DNA of 64,000 nt from Cranoglanis bouderius (taxonomy: Eukaryota; Chordata; Actinopteri; Siluriformes; Cranoglanididae). Positions 12,874 to 26,770 of the stretch are shown in pieces (the stretch's first letter is position 1; every line of letters begins with the position of its first letter). The notes beneath the pieces were generated by a model that ran no database searches, was not told the DNA's origin, and was given only the letters and a program-made list of their open reading frames with translations. Position numbers and translations under genes: made by a program. The stretch is taken from NCBI GenBank assembly GCA_023630585.1, contig CM042564.1, forward strand, positions 15,782,242 to 15,846,241, in the 5' to 3' direction.

Positions 12874-14470
12874 CAGTGCCCTGCACTAATATTGGCACCC
12901 TTGGTAAATATGTGCAAAGAAGGCTGTGAAAAATTATCTTTATTGTTGAACCTTTTGATCTTTTGTTCAAAATACTCTGCTCTCATGGATATCAAACAAA
13001 TATACATTATATTTAATATATATATAAATATTAAATATAGGTGTGCAACAATTATTGGCACCCTTTTAGTCAATACTTTGTGCTACCTCCCTTTGCCAAG
13101 ATAACAGTTTTGCCAAGATAACAGTCCTCTCCTATAATACCTGATGAGGTTGGAGAATACATGGCAAGGGATCTGAGACCATTCCTCCATACTGAATCTC
13201 TCAGGATCCTTCAATTTTCGAGGTCCACACTGGTGGACTCTTCTCTTCAGTTCACCCCACAGGTTTTCTATGGGTTTCAAGTCAGGGGACTGGGATGGCC
13301 ATGACAGGACATTGATTTTGTGGTCAGTAAACCATTTCTGTGTTGATTTTGATGTATGTTTTGGATCATTGTCCTGCTGGAAGATCCAACCATGGCCCAT
13401 TTTAAGCTTTCTGGCAGAGGCAGTCAGGTTTTCATGTAATATCTGTTGATATTTGATAGAGTCCATGATGCCATGTATCCTAACAAAATGTCCAGGTCCT
13501 CTGGCAGAAAAACAGCCCCAAAATATTAAAGAGCCACCACCATATTTAACAGTGGGCATGAGGTACTTTTCCATATGGCTACCTCTCTGTGTGCACCAAA
13601 CCCACCTCTCGTGTTTATTGTCAAAAAGCTCTATTTTGGTTTCATCTGACCATAGAACCTGATCCCATTTGAAGTTCCAGTAGTGTCTGGCAAACTGAAG
13701 ACGCTTGAGTTTGTTTTTGGATTAGAGTAGAGGCTGTTTTCTTGAAACCCTTCCAAACAACTTGTGGTGATGTAGGTGACTTCGGATTGTAGTTTTGGAG
13801 ACTTTCTGACCCCAAGACACAATTAACTTCTGTAATTCTCCAGCTGTGATCCTTGGAGATCTTTTGGCCACTCGAACAATCATCTTCACAGTGCGTTGAG
13901 ACAATATAGACACTCGTCAAATTATAGGTTGATTCATAACATTTCCAGTTGACTGGAACTTCTTAATTATTGCCCTGATGGTGGAAATGGGCATTTTCAA
14001 CGCTTGTGCTATTTTCTTATAGCCACTTCCCATTTTGTGAAGCTCAACAACCTTTTGCCGCACATCACAGCTATATTCGTTGGTCTTACCCATTGTTATG
14101 AATGACTAAGGGAATTTGGCCTATGTGTTACCTCATATTTATATCCCTGTGAAACAGGAAGTCATGGTTGAACAATTTCCTGTTCCTAGTCACCCAGTTG
14201 TACTAAAAAAATGTAAAATTGCAATGGGAATATACTTCAAATATATTTTTCTCATATGAATTCATAGGGGTGCCAATAATTGTTGCACACCTATAATTAA
14301 CAAAGATTTTTTTTTGATACACCTGTGTTTTGTTTGTAATTGTTTGATATCCATGAGTATTTTTGTGAAAATTATGAACAAAATGTCAAAAGTTTAAACA
14401 ATAAAGACAATTTTTCACAGCCTTCTTCGCTCATATTTACCAAGGGTGCCAATATTAGTGCAGGGCACTG
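12874..14470 (-). mobile_element. full-length Tc1-like transposon (1,597 bp)
   Basis: Seen: perfect outer termini CAGTGCCCTGCACTAATATT at the left and its complement at the right, flanked by TA (12872-12873 and 14471-14472), the Tc1/mariner target duplication. Long terminal inverted repeats of about 200 bp contain an outer and an inner copy of TTGGCACCC (left inner at about 13050, right inner at about 14270), the IR/DR layout of Sleeping Beauty-type elements. The transposase runs on the minus strand and fills the interior. The family is shared with 45800-46615 and 50205-51125. Confidence 0.97.
13083..14093 (-). pseudogene. Tc1-like transposase, full length with two nonsense codons
   Basis: The reading frame runs from ATG at 14093 to the stop at 13083, 336 codons without net frameshift, the usual size for Tc1 transposases. 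The N-terminus (MGKTNEYSCDVRQKVVELHK, then MPISTIRAIIKKFQ) is the paired-like helix-turn-helix DNA-binding region. The catalytic DD34E triad is intact: D150 in WSDETK, D241 in QQDNDPKH and E276 in PIENLW. The glycine-rich box and GCFSARGPG are present. It is broken by TGA at codon 59 (13919-13917, where relatives have Arg-Thr-Gly) and TAA at codon 124 (13724-13722). A 17-bp tandem duplication (GCCAAGATAACAG twice near 13096-13126) alters the last residues. Inactive as read, but a young-looking copy. Confidence 0.95.
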
Positions 14471-14472
14471 TA

Positions 14473-14670
14473 ATTATAATAAAGGGTATGAAATGTCAGT
14501 GGGTAAATCAAGTAAGTCAATACTGAAACAAAGTTTGCCTTTGTGATTAGCTTAACTTTGTTCAGTGACAGAGCTATGGTTTTGAAAAAGGCCAGCATGA
14601 TTATTTTTACTGGTGGCTACTTGATGCACCATTATATTTTTCCCATGAAATGGATTGGGGGTATTTACAA
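14473..14670. other. intron between Tc1 and AAT array
   Basis: Nothing recognised. Confidence 0.5.

Positions 14671-14744
<74 letters not shown>
14671..14744. repeat. (AAT)n microsatellite
   Basis: About 24 perfect units. Confidence 0.98.
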
Positions 14745-14746
<2 letters not shown>

Positions 14747-15602
14747 TAAAGCTTCAAAACAAGAATCAGGCTTAATTACAAAATCATAACTTTATGAAAA
14801 ATCAGGGTTTGTACTTACAAGAATGGAACCCTACCCCTGACTCTTTCCTTTCAACAGTAACGTAGAGTATTGTATCCAGACACATGATACATGTGGCGAT
14901 AAGAGAAAAATAGTACTTTGGTAAAAACATGGAGTGCACTAGATGATCATATTTTCTGTGGAAACTGCAGATATTTAAATTGAGTGTAGAAAATGTTATT
15001 CTAATTGCTCATAGCTCAATGTGATTAAGCATACTTTACAGATTTTAAGTATACCTAAATTAAAGTATACTTAATTACTATAAGAAGACCAACAGCAATA
15101 AGTAATGAATGGATGGAAAGATGTTTTCTAACTTCAGCCATATTTGAAGGTATTTATCTGAAATAGACATTATGTGCTAGGACAACAGTAGTTAAAGTAA
15201 TTAATTCAAGACTTTTTGGTCTCATTGGAAATAAATAGTGTGTCAAGTAATGGCCTCAGTAATTGTTATGTTATGTTCACTGCACTCTTCCTGTCGCTGA
15301 GGCAGGAATACTCTCCTTCTGAGGTGCACAGACTCAGAAAAAAATCATTAATAAATAGCCTTGTTTTTTTGTGAGTTCGGGTCATGTTAGGATTTTCTCC
15401 TTGTCTTGGTAGTGTGAAAATTGTATGACTCTGGCCCTAAATCACTCACACTCTGCTGATGTAATGAGTACCATTCAGATCAATAATTTCTGGAGGAAAC
15501 TGTCCAGTTTAAGAGGCTCTGCCAATAGATCCTTTATTTTGTTTCCTGTCAGGTTTCTGCTTTGGTATCCAAAATGCCATCAATAAGGATGTTGTTGCTT
15601 CC

Positions 15603-15603
<1 letters not shown>
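14745..15603. other. intron stretch without recognised feature
   Basis: AT-rich DNA, no supported feature. Confidence 0.5.

Positions 15604-15675
<72 letters not shown>
15604..15675. repeat. (TG)36 microsatellite
   Basis: Uninterrupted TG array. Confidence 0.98.
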
Positions 15676-15678
<3 letters not shown>

Positions 15679-15874
15679 ATAGATCACCACAAGCATTTCA
15701 ATGTCCTGGCATACTGTGCAAATGATAAATAAACTTGTCTTGACTTGACTTAATGACGAGATAATCGGTCATTTTTCAGTAGTTTTGAAAGTGGCTACAT
15801 TTGACAAAGACAGTATTTTAAGATCATTGATCATTCACCTCTTGCTGTAAATTCAGAGGGACTTAATTTTCAAT

Positions 15875-16180
15875 CTATAACAAGACAGACAATATAGCTG
15901 TTTGCGAATGTAGTAATGTAATGTAACCATTATGAAGACCAGTAAGTTCATTATAGCTTACCTTTTGATTATCTATTACCTCATGTGCCATAGCAATAGA
16001 AACACACCGATCATCTGAGTTAGCAGCAGCTCTTTCGGGACCCATGGTAGCAGCTTGTTCCCCTGCACTACAACCAATACAGCAAACGAGTGATGCAGCA
16101 ATCTCACAAGAACTATGCTTAGACCTTAAACTCCTGTATACCAGTGCCAGTCCTGTTCCAAGGTAAACTCCAAAGCTCAC
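15875..16180 (-). other. unrecognised open frame of 101 codons
   Basis: The minus-strand frame begins MSFGVYLGTGLALVYRSLRS and continues through a Cys/Ala-rich middle (CEIAASLVCCIGCSAGEQAA) to DDRCVSIAMAHEVIDNQK. Unlike most frames here it is not made of a simple repeat and has a protein-like composition. The AAAG/GTAAGC after IDNQK would be a plausible splice donor. I do not recognise a family. It may be a fragment of a transposon protein, a cryptic or alternative exon, or chance. Confidence 0.15.
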
Positions 16181-17909
16181 GTCAGTGTATCGTATCCATA
16201 CAAACTATATTGTTTACTCAATATACGAATCAGAAGAAACATACACCATGTAAAAAAATTGAAATTATCAATCCATTTAATAAAAAAAATAATAATAAAA
16301 CCATTTATAATATGTTTGTGCTTGTTTGTGGAGTAAATATCACTAGTGTTGAAGAAAGAAGACAAAGCATTGGTGTAGGATTTGGGTTCTGTTGGAGTGC
16401 TGGATGATAAAGACACATAATTAAAAGACATACCAGCATCAATACGACATTTTTTTTTTTAAGTGTGTTTCTTTAATTTTTCTTTGATTTTTAAATCAAA
16501 TCACTGGCAGTTATGAAACGCTTTTGTCAATGAATTTTCCTCACTAATTTCAGTAAGGAAATTAATACTATCTTAACACAGCTAATATAACACCCACATA
16601 CTGTTCAACAACATATTTTTAGCCGATTGTAAAATCCCACATCCAAAGTCCACATATATGTGTACATGCACTTGTACTCTACATTTATGTGTATTCATGT
16701 AAGCATGGGAAAAGAGAAAGCATGGTTAGGTGCTTAAGAGTGTGTATGGCTTTTTAAGAGAGACAGAGACAGAGAGAATGATGCAGTTAGTCCAGGGTAA
16801 TCCATCACAGAGCAGTGGTGGCAGCCCATCCCGAGCAGGGCTGTCTGTCAGGAATATGGCAGTGAATTAAGGCTACAAAGAGACACCGGCTGCTGCAAGA
16901 GCTGGAATCAATCACAGAATGACAAAACACAAATGCCCAAAACAACAACCATGAGAAAGATAGCATGAGAAAGAAGAGGAAACATGCCTGAATTGCATTC
17001 CCAAAGACACTTCCTTTCATTGCTTACAGAATGTTCTTATTCACAGCTTTGTCCACCGTGTGCTTTATATAAAATGGTAATTTCATGATGACAGTATGAC
17101 AGCATGACAAAATGAGGTAGAGTTGTTTTATGCTTAATTACTGCCAACATGTACTTCAAGTGAGTGTGCGTACAGCTGTACGTGATCCAATACTGAACCA
17201 TATTCACGGTTGGATTAAACCACTTCTCAGCAAAACAGAAAGCGAGCGAGAGAAGAGAAGAAATCACTGTGACAGTTCTGGGTGAGGGAATGCAGCAGGG
17301 AGAGACTTAAGCGAACGGAGCAGCCAGCATTTTAAAAATGACACCCAAGGAAGCCTTTTATTTGACACATTTCAGAGAGGCTGCAACAAAAAAGCAAAGC
17401 GTGTTTCAAAAATCAAAAAGTGAAATACATTTCTAAGGCAAAGCAAACACATCTAAAAGGATTACATTTGGAATTATGCAGCCTCCCATAAAAAAAAAAC
17501 AAAAAAACATACAAACCAATAGACAACTACATGTATTATCACAAATCACACTTTGCCTGTGGTTGTTTGTGTGTGATCCCACTATGAGAACATTATTTGC
17601 AAATGCTTTGGTAGCTCACATATCTCTGCTTGTCATGTTATAAAATTATTGCTGGATAAAAACTGTAATGAAGCCGGGAGTTTCTCAGAGCGATCGCTTT
17701 GCGTGAATCTACTCTCAGGAGATACCTCTGTAGGTGTTGTCGGTTGACAATAAAATGAACAATCCAAGTGAATATTCAAGCAGTAGAGTCATATTTATGG
17801 CAGCAGCCTAGGGGAGTTTCCAGTGATCTCATGGCTTGTGCAGAGCTTCACTTTGATGTCACGTGGTCTTAAGTTGCTTTCATATATGCAGCATTTAGTC
17901 TGTTGGAAT
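16181..17909. other. intron stretch without recognised transposon
   Basis: No repeat or coding signal supported. Positions 17640-17880 are locally complex (GAGCGATCGCTTTGCGTG, CTTTGATGTCACGTGG) and could be conserved non-coding DNA; this was not tested. Confidence 0.45.
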
Positions 17910-18740
17910 TGAACCCTGGTGCATTTTCCTCTTTGGTGCAGTTTGTTTAGTCAGGTGAGCAACACTGCAGTTGCACTCAGGTGCAGACCATAATAACCCG
18001 GTTTGAGACGTTGCCTGAGCGTTGTAGTCTCGCTCCGGTTCCAAATCCGGATCGAAATCTAGCTCGGTATGATTGCAGTGAGAAGGAGATTCAACTGTGA
18101 ATTGGCTCAACTGAAGGAAGTGAACCAAACCTGTAGTATATACGGTAGATGTGATACATAAAATGTTTAAAACTAGTTACTTATAGAAATAATTAGTAAT
18201 TTATTGAGCAGCGATAAATCCATTCATGTTCTCCATGTTCAGGTGATTTTTGTGAAGTTTTCTACCAACATTTTTTCCATCGCCATATTTCTGACCAATG
18301 AATTGTGTGACCATTGTGTGAGGATGAAGTTGTTCACACCCCTCAGCCAGTTTGTGTTAGCTTTTTTTCATTTATTATGCATAGTGTGAAACTATACCAA
18401 ACCTAAATCAAAACTATCAATTTTGCTTTTATTTAGACTTCGCAAACAGAATGACAGGTGTGAACGTGCCCCTAATCTGGATGCTTTCACATATACAACA
18501 GGAAGTCTGTTTGAATCAACCCTTGCATTTACCTCACAGTGCGTTTACCACCCAGTTCATTTAGGCAGACGTGAAAACAGAGCGTGGCCCAAAACGACCA
18601 GTCCAAGAGGGAGAGTTGGCCTCTGTCTGTTTCCAGGTGAAGTCACTTTGACTGCAGTGAGAATGCAATTCAACCCTGAATCAACCCAAATGCAGGAAAT
18701 GAACCAACACATTTTTTTTAAAGATGTGTGCTTAACTGAC
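17910..18740. repeat. probable dispersed repeat with internal diverged duplication
   Basis: Two same-orientation segments resemble each other. Near 18068, ATTGCAGTGAGAAGGAGATT is followed by CAACTGTGAATTGGCTCAAC and GGAAGTGAACCAA. Near 18650, ACTGCAGTGAGAATGCAATT is followed by CAACCCTGAATCAACCCAA and GGAAATGAACCAA. The motifs TTCCAAATCCGG and GAACGTGCCCC recall a teleost dispersed repeat. Limits and class are uncertain. Confidence 0.4.
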
Positions 18741-20520
<1,780 letters not shown>

Positions 20521-20815
20521 TATGCATCCATCCATTTTCCGTACCACTTATCCTACACAGGGCTGCAGGGGAGCCTATCCCAGGGAACTGGGTACCAACC
20601 CATTGCAGGGCACAATCACACACATATTCACAAACTACTTATCGTTTAGAAATGCCAGTCAGCCTACAGCACATGTCTTTTACCTGGAAGAAACCCCTGA
20701 AGCACAAGGAGAACACGCAAACTCTGTGCACACAGGGCAGAGGTGGGATTCGAAACCCCAACCCTGGAGGTGGACAGCAAGGCAAAAGTGCTAACCACTA
20801 ACCCAATAGGTAGCG
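20521..20815 (-). mobile_element. SINE-like dispersed repeat, reverse orientation
   Basis: Seen: TCCATCCATTTTCCGTACCA, TTATCCTACACAGGGCTGCA, GAGCCTATCCCAGGG, CACATGTCTTTTACCTGGA and GCAAACTCTGTGCACACAGG, then GGTGGGATTCGAAACCCC and GTGCTAACCACTAA. Reverse-complemented, it opens with a box A-like TTAGTGGTTAGCAC and box B-like GGTTTCGAATCCC and ends in ATGGATGG. This is the layout of a widespread fish SINE with a short tandem tail. Related copies are at 37185-37550, 41650-41865, 57940-58170 and 58684-59030. Confidence 0.8.
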
Positions 20816-22459
20816 CTTTCCTTCAAGTATCCTGAGCAGCAGTTTGAAAAGATGCCGTGTCTTGCTTTATGTATATCTAAAAGGAAACATGTATTAGCCT
20901 TCACCATCCCTGGCTGGTAGCTGTGTAATAGGGGAGAGCTAGCTGTTGGGTGGCAATTTGTAAATTATCAAAAAATTGGTAGAAAATGGGGTATAAATAA
21001 AAACATGCTTTTTAGCAACTAAGCAGAAAGAACTTTATTCTTTTGACTTTCATCTCAGGTGGAGAAAGAGTCAGCAAATGTCGAATCTGCTTGCCAACAC
21101 TGTGAGCTGTTCCAGGAGAGGGCACAAGCGAGAAGGGGGGGTTCTGTGAAACACCTGACCAGGGGCAGAGACTTGGGCTGGCCAGCTCGCTAAATGATTC
21201 ATGCTGTCTAGGTAAGAGAGCAGAGGCTGTCTCTGTGTCTTCAGGTCTCTGTCTGTGCCAGTGTCTGCAGGTAGCCTTGTTATGCTAATGTCTGGGGAAG
21301 CTCTTTGAAGCCACACTCATCTTGGAGATGGCTGATGAGAGGCCCTTTTTATGCCTTTCCAGAGGGACTCATTAGCAGAGAGGGGGAGGGGGGGGAGTCA
21401 TGCCTGGAGAGATGGAATGACGGTATGGCGAGAAAGAGAGAATGAAGAGAAGAGAAAAGGACAAGGGGAGCTTAGCAAGGCAAACTTGTCGAGCTTCCGC
21501 CCTCTGTATATGTGGACAGATTATTATCATGCAGGATATTGGCAGACATACAGGCCAAATCAAAGATGTATATTTCTCTACGCACAGCGAGATGCTCCAT
21601 TGACGCCAGTTCCAATGCTGGATTGAAACGTGATTCTCCACTTGTGCTCCCAAAAACAGCAATGTTACAGAATACTCACAAGACCAAGCCCAGTAAATGC
21701 TGCCAGTGCTCCACAAAGTTGCATGTATTTATATTCGACAAGGTCACTTGAGGTAACTTAAACTGTATGCTAAAACCAAGAACATTGGTGCCTCAAAGCC
21801 CTTTTCCCTTCTTAATAAAGATTACCAGAGATTTCAGATATTGGTAAATAGTTCAGAAAATAACGACTAAAGTTGAGGGAAATAAAGAAGTAGCTCTATA
21901 TCAGGAATGTGCAAGGAAGTGAGAGAGAGTGAGGCGATATCTTTGCGAATTTGCTTCAGCCTGAGTTGCTTTAATAACAAGCCTAGGCCAAAAGGAACGC
22001 AGCCTCAGTCCCACACCATCCCTGCCTCCCTGTCTTCCAGGGGGCCTGGATTTTTCATTAAATAAATGCAATAACCAACGATCCTAGTGGATTATCACTG
22101 AAAAAGCATTTTTGTGATATGAGAGCAAAAATGAAAAATGAACCTTTTTTTAGTTGGAGAAGCAAGAGGAAAAAAAAGACAACAGTAACGCTGTGAATGT
22201 ATTTCAAGCAAATGGCATCTGGTGTCTGGTTAGACAGTCCTGTTGGGGTTGAAGTTAATAAGAGAAACTTAATAAAAGTGATGGAGCGGTGGTCCAGTCA
22301 GCTGAGAAGAGTTCATGAGAAAAAAAATTGCCATAGACCAGAGGGACACTTACATAAACATTGCATTCTGGACTGGAGCAGTCTAATGGTGGTGAAGAGA
22401 GCAGTGCATCCCATGGTAACCAGAGAGGATGATTCAAATACCCTTGGGCCATGTACAAA

Positions 22460-22460
<1 letters not shown>
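20816..22460. other. intron stretch without recognised feature
   Basis: GC-richer patches at 21060-21470 without coding signal. A G-run (GGGGGAGGGGGGGGAG) at 21382-21397. Confidence 0.5.

Positions 22461-22534
<74 letters not shown>
22461..22534. repeat. (TG)n microsatellite ending in CGCG
   Basis: 35 TG units followed by CGCG. Confidence 0.98.
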
Positions 22535-23743
22535 TAGGCTACACAGCTGTCTGAAGAATCTCAAACATCCTGTTAGCTTTACCTCAGTTGCTCTGGGTTA
22601 AAGAAAACTTGTAAAACATATTTATAATAGATGTTTAAATGCAATCAAAGCACATATGGTAGTTGATACTGCGCTGATGGGAAAGTAAAGGATGGTACTG
22701 TTTACTTGCAGGCAAACATTTATATACCCTTGAAGTGCACATTACCCAGTGCAATAATGTTAAATTCCAACTACATACAAAGACAAACACAGCTCAGGAG
22801 GAACATGTACAGGGATCTTTTTCTCCTTCATGTTCATCAACTTACTTTTTATAGTCTCAGTTGAAAAGACTTATAAATAGATTATAATAGACTCCATTAT
22901 AAATGGATTTGCTATAGAGGTGCTTGTGTATATGTCTATGTGTGTGTTGTTAAAGGGTCACTCCGTGCCAGTTGTTCAGTCTGATGGATGACTTTATCCA
23001 ATAGGCGATGCTTGGCACAAGGATAAACTGTTGCCATGGTTATTTCTGAGTGGGAAGCAGAAGGATTGACCTCTTGGGAAAAAGATGACTCTTACCCACT
23101 CAGTAGCAAGTCAATCAAAGAAAAAAGAAAGGAGAGAGAGAAAGTCTTGGTATTCTGTCATTTATTGTACAACCCTGCCTTCAAATACACATCCCAGTGG
23201 TCCTCGCACAGCTTGTTAAGATGAGCTCCTGTAGTTGTGTGTAAGACCAACAGTTTATAAAGCCAGGATAACAGTAGTTAAAAAATTGGACACCAGATTT
23301 AATGTTTTTTTTTTTTTTTTCATGATCCTAGAAGCAGTTTTATCTAAAGATTTATGATGGAAAATTATGTAGATGATGTATACATATGGACATAGTTTCA
23401 AAACATTTTTGAAATGCTTTGAAATTTGGTGTACTGTGATGAAGACTACTTTGAAAAATCTAAGCTCATGTAGTTACAGTTCAGTGCAGTGGGTTACATG
23501 ATGAACATTAATTCATAACTAATAACTAAACGTTTATATACCTAGTGCAGATTAATTAATAACTGTAACAGTCTAATTGTTCTCTTAATCCACTTCTAAA
23601 CTCAAGCTGTATAAAGACATAGTAACTCATAAATCACTGCTATTAACTGCATGTGTTCAGTTTAGTACTTTGTATTACAGTGCAAACTCCAACATACTGG
23701 ATTATTCTGGTAAGCACCATAACTGTCAGTCCCATGTATGTAA
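22535..23743. other. intron stretch without recognised feature
   Basis: AT-rich; T run at 23307-23320. Nothing else supported. Confidence 0.5.
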
Positions 23744-23745
23744 AA

Positions 23746-23808
<63 letters not shown>

Positions 23809-23810
23809 AA
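23744..23810. repeat. (AAAT)n microsatellite
   Basis: About 16 units, 40 bp upstream of the minisatellite. Confidence 0.97.
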
Positions 23811-23849
23811 ATTATTAAACAATTAAAAAATATTGGTAACACCTTACAC

Positions 23850-25440
23850 TCAGGGTCCCCTAATAATTATTAGTATACAAAAATAAAGAACATTAAATAA
23901 AGCACTAATATGCTACTAATAAGCATATCAGAACATTAAATAAATCACTAATACACTACCAATAAGCATATTAGAGCACTAAATAAAGCATTAATAAACT
24001 ACTAATAAGCACATTAGAGCACTAAAGCACTAATACACTAGTAATAAGCATATTAGAGCCCAAAAGCACAAATATGCTACTAATAAGCATATAAGAACAC
24101 TAAATGAAGCACTAATACACTATTATAAAGCATATAAGACCACTAAATAAAACACTAATACACTAGTAATAAGCATATTAGAGCACTAAAGTACTAATAC
24201 ACTACTAATAAGCATAATAGAGCACTAAAGCACTAATACACTACTAATAAGCATATTAGAACACTAAATAAAACACTAATACACTACTAATAGGCATATT
24301 AGAGCATTAAAGCACTAATACACTACTAACAAGCATATTAGAACACTAAATAAAACACTAATACACTACTAATAATCATATTAGAGCATTAAAGCACTAA
24401 TACACTACTAATAAGCATATTAGAGCATTAAAGCACTAATACACTACTAACAAGCATATTAGAACACTAAATAAAACACTAATACACTACTAATAGGCAT
24501 ATTAGAGCATTAAAGCACTAATACACTACTAATAAGCATATTAGAGCATTAAAGCACTAATACACTACTAACAAGCATATTAGAACACTAAATAAAACAC
24601 TAATACACTACTAATAGGCATATTAGAGCATTAAAGCACTAATACACTACTAATAAGCATATTAGAACACTAAATAAAACACTAATACACTACTAATAAG
24701 CATATTAGAGCATTAAAGCACTAATACACTACTAATAAGCATATTAGAGCATTACAACACTAATACACTACTAATAAGCATATTAGAACACTAAATAAAG
24801 CACTAATACACTACTAATAAGCATATTAGAGCATTAAAGCACTAATACGCACTAATAAGCATATTAGAGCATTAAAGCACTAATACGCTACTAATAAGCA
24901 TATTAGAACACTAAATGAAGCACTAATACACTAGTAATAAGCATATCAGAGCACTAAATACAGCACTAATACACTACTACTAAGCATAATAGAACACTAA
25001 CTACAGAAATAATACACTACTAATAAGCATATTGGGCACTAAATAAAGCACTAATACACTAGTAATAAGCATATCAGAGCATTAAATACAGCACTAATAC
25101 ACTACTAGTAAAGATATTAGAACACTAAATAAAGCACTAATGCACTACTACTAAGCATAATAGAACACTAACTACAACAATAATATACTACTAATAACCA
25201 TATTGGGCACTAAACAAAGCACCAATACACTACTAATAAGCATATTGGAACACTAAAGCCCTAAAACACTACTATTAAGTATATTAGAACACTAAATACA
25301 GCACTAATACACTACTAGTAAACATATTAGATCACCAAAGCACTAATAAGCTACTAATATGCATATAAGAACACTAACTAAAGCAGTAATCAGCCACTAA
25401 TATTTCCAAATAACTACTGTATTCACTACTTTTATGAACA
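23850..25440. repeat. AT-rich minisatellite with higher-order units
   Basis: About 1.6 kb of tandem units of two kinds. The 39-bp unit starts AGCATTAAAGCACTAATACA; the 43-bp unit starts AACACTAAATAAAACACTAA. Both end CTACTAATAAGCATATTAG. Edges are diverged and the centre (24240-24800) is highly homogeneous. There a long-short-short order repeats with a period of exactly 121 bp: the variant AACAAGC recurs at 24328, 24449 and 24570. The left edge (GGTAACACCTTACACTCAGG at 23835) resembles the terminus of non-autonomous DNA elements, so the array may have grown inside one. It is not a CRISPR: there are no unique spacers. Confidence 0.95.
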
Positions 25441-25664
25441 GTTATTAGCTATACAGACACACAGAAATACTCTCTAAAACATAAACCTCTCTACTGAATT
25501 AATACAGATCATTTCTAATTGTTAAACACTGTTTAGATCACTGCAGAATTCCACATGTGGTTTTTCACTATTATTAAAATGCATTATTCTTAAATAGCCC
25601 AAATAAATGTAAGCAAACACCATGGGTATGATCATGCAACCATTTGATTGGTACTGTATATTTG

Positions 25665-26400
25665 ATTCATTTCAGTTCAATTTTATTTGTCTACCACTTT
25701 TAACAATAGACATTATCACAAAGCAGCTTTACAGAAATCCAGAGGTAGCTTTATATTAGATGCCTAACAAACAAGCCAGAGGTGACAGTGGCAATGAAAA
25801 ACTCCCTGAGACAACATGAGGATGTAACCTTGAGAGGAACGAGACTCAAAAGGGAACCCGTCCTCTTCTGGGTGACACCGGATAGTGGGATTATAAATCA
25901 TTACTCTTCAACAACTACTATAAAGTCAAACAGTCCTGTTGTAAGGATGTTCGGGATGAGTACCATAGTCTTTATGATTTCAGCAGTTCTTAGGTACACG
26001 TCTACAGTATCAAGGTGAGATTATCCACTGAAGAAAGGGTGAGACTAAACCATAAACTGGTATTTAGGGTGCTCATGTGGGACCACTCATAGCAGCAGAA
26101 GGTGAGGCAGAGGTGCAGAAAGCTCCAAGCAGAGGTAGAGCATTTTAACAGTATCTGTATATATTTTAATATGTGTCCTGAAAGACCAATAATCCATACA
26201 TGCACTGAAAAACTCAAGATGCATATTAATTTCCCTCTATCATTTGTACTACTTTTTGTAGCAGGCCTATCAATATGAGCATGGGAAGATTCAAACCACC
26301 ATGCAGTTTGGATGACTAAATCTGAATAAATAATCTTGTTTGCTATTTTCATACTGTTCCCACTGAAGGGGCCATTATGTGGTCCACAGTGGAAACTCAA
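25665..26400 (+). mobile_element. dispersed teleost repeat, class uncertain
   Basis: Seen: TTCAATTTTATTTGTCTACC, then CAAAGCAGCTTTACAGAAAT, GTGGCAATGAAAAACTCCCT, CCTTGAGAGGAACGAGACTC, GATAGTGGGATTATAAATCA and AGTACCATAGTCTTTATGAT. I recognise this from memory as a repeat that recurs in fish introns and UTRs. The right limit is uncertain, probably including 26050-26400. No coding capacity. Confidence 0.65.
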
Positions 26401-26527
26401 ATGAACAATGCTCAATTTAGCAGTCACTCCTCTGCACATTCATAAGCATAGTCCTTGTCTAATATCAACAAAGCTTCAACATAATAATCTATACGTGTAG
26501 ATGGTGAGATAAACTCATTGGGTATCT

Positions 26528-26528
<1 letters not shown>

Positions 26529-26575
<47 letters not shown>
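26529..26575. repeat. (CT)n microsatellite
   Basis: About 23 units. Confidence 0.97.
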
Positions 26576-26579
<4 letters not shown>

Positions 26580-26770
26580 GGAGAGGTATCAGCCTGGCAG
26601 CACAAGGTTATTTAGAAGTTCTTTGGAGAGGGCGAGTTGGGCAAGTCAGCGAAAAGCATGCAGCACCGCCACTAAATGGGCTCGGATCACCAGTGAATTC
26701 AGCCTCATTAGCATCCAGGCCTCCCTCACAACCAGCCGCCTGAGCAAGGACAACACATGCAAATCCAATC
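26580..26770. promoter_or_regulatory. candidate conserved non-coding element
   Basis: Compositionally complex, repeat-free patch with a CTCATTAGCATCC core and an octamer-like ATGCAAATCC at 26757. Inference only; no alignment available. Confidence 0.25.

Noticed and set aside
23850..25440. CRISPR-like regularly spaced direct repeats
   Set aside because: Units are contiguous with no unique spacers, units vary in length, and the host is a vertebrate; it is a minisatellite.
26002..26439. 145-codon minus-strand open frame
   Set aside because: Antisense to a dispersed repeat, composition unlike a protein domain.
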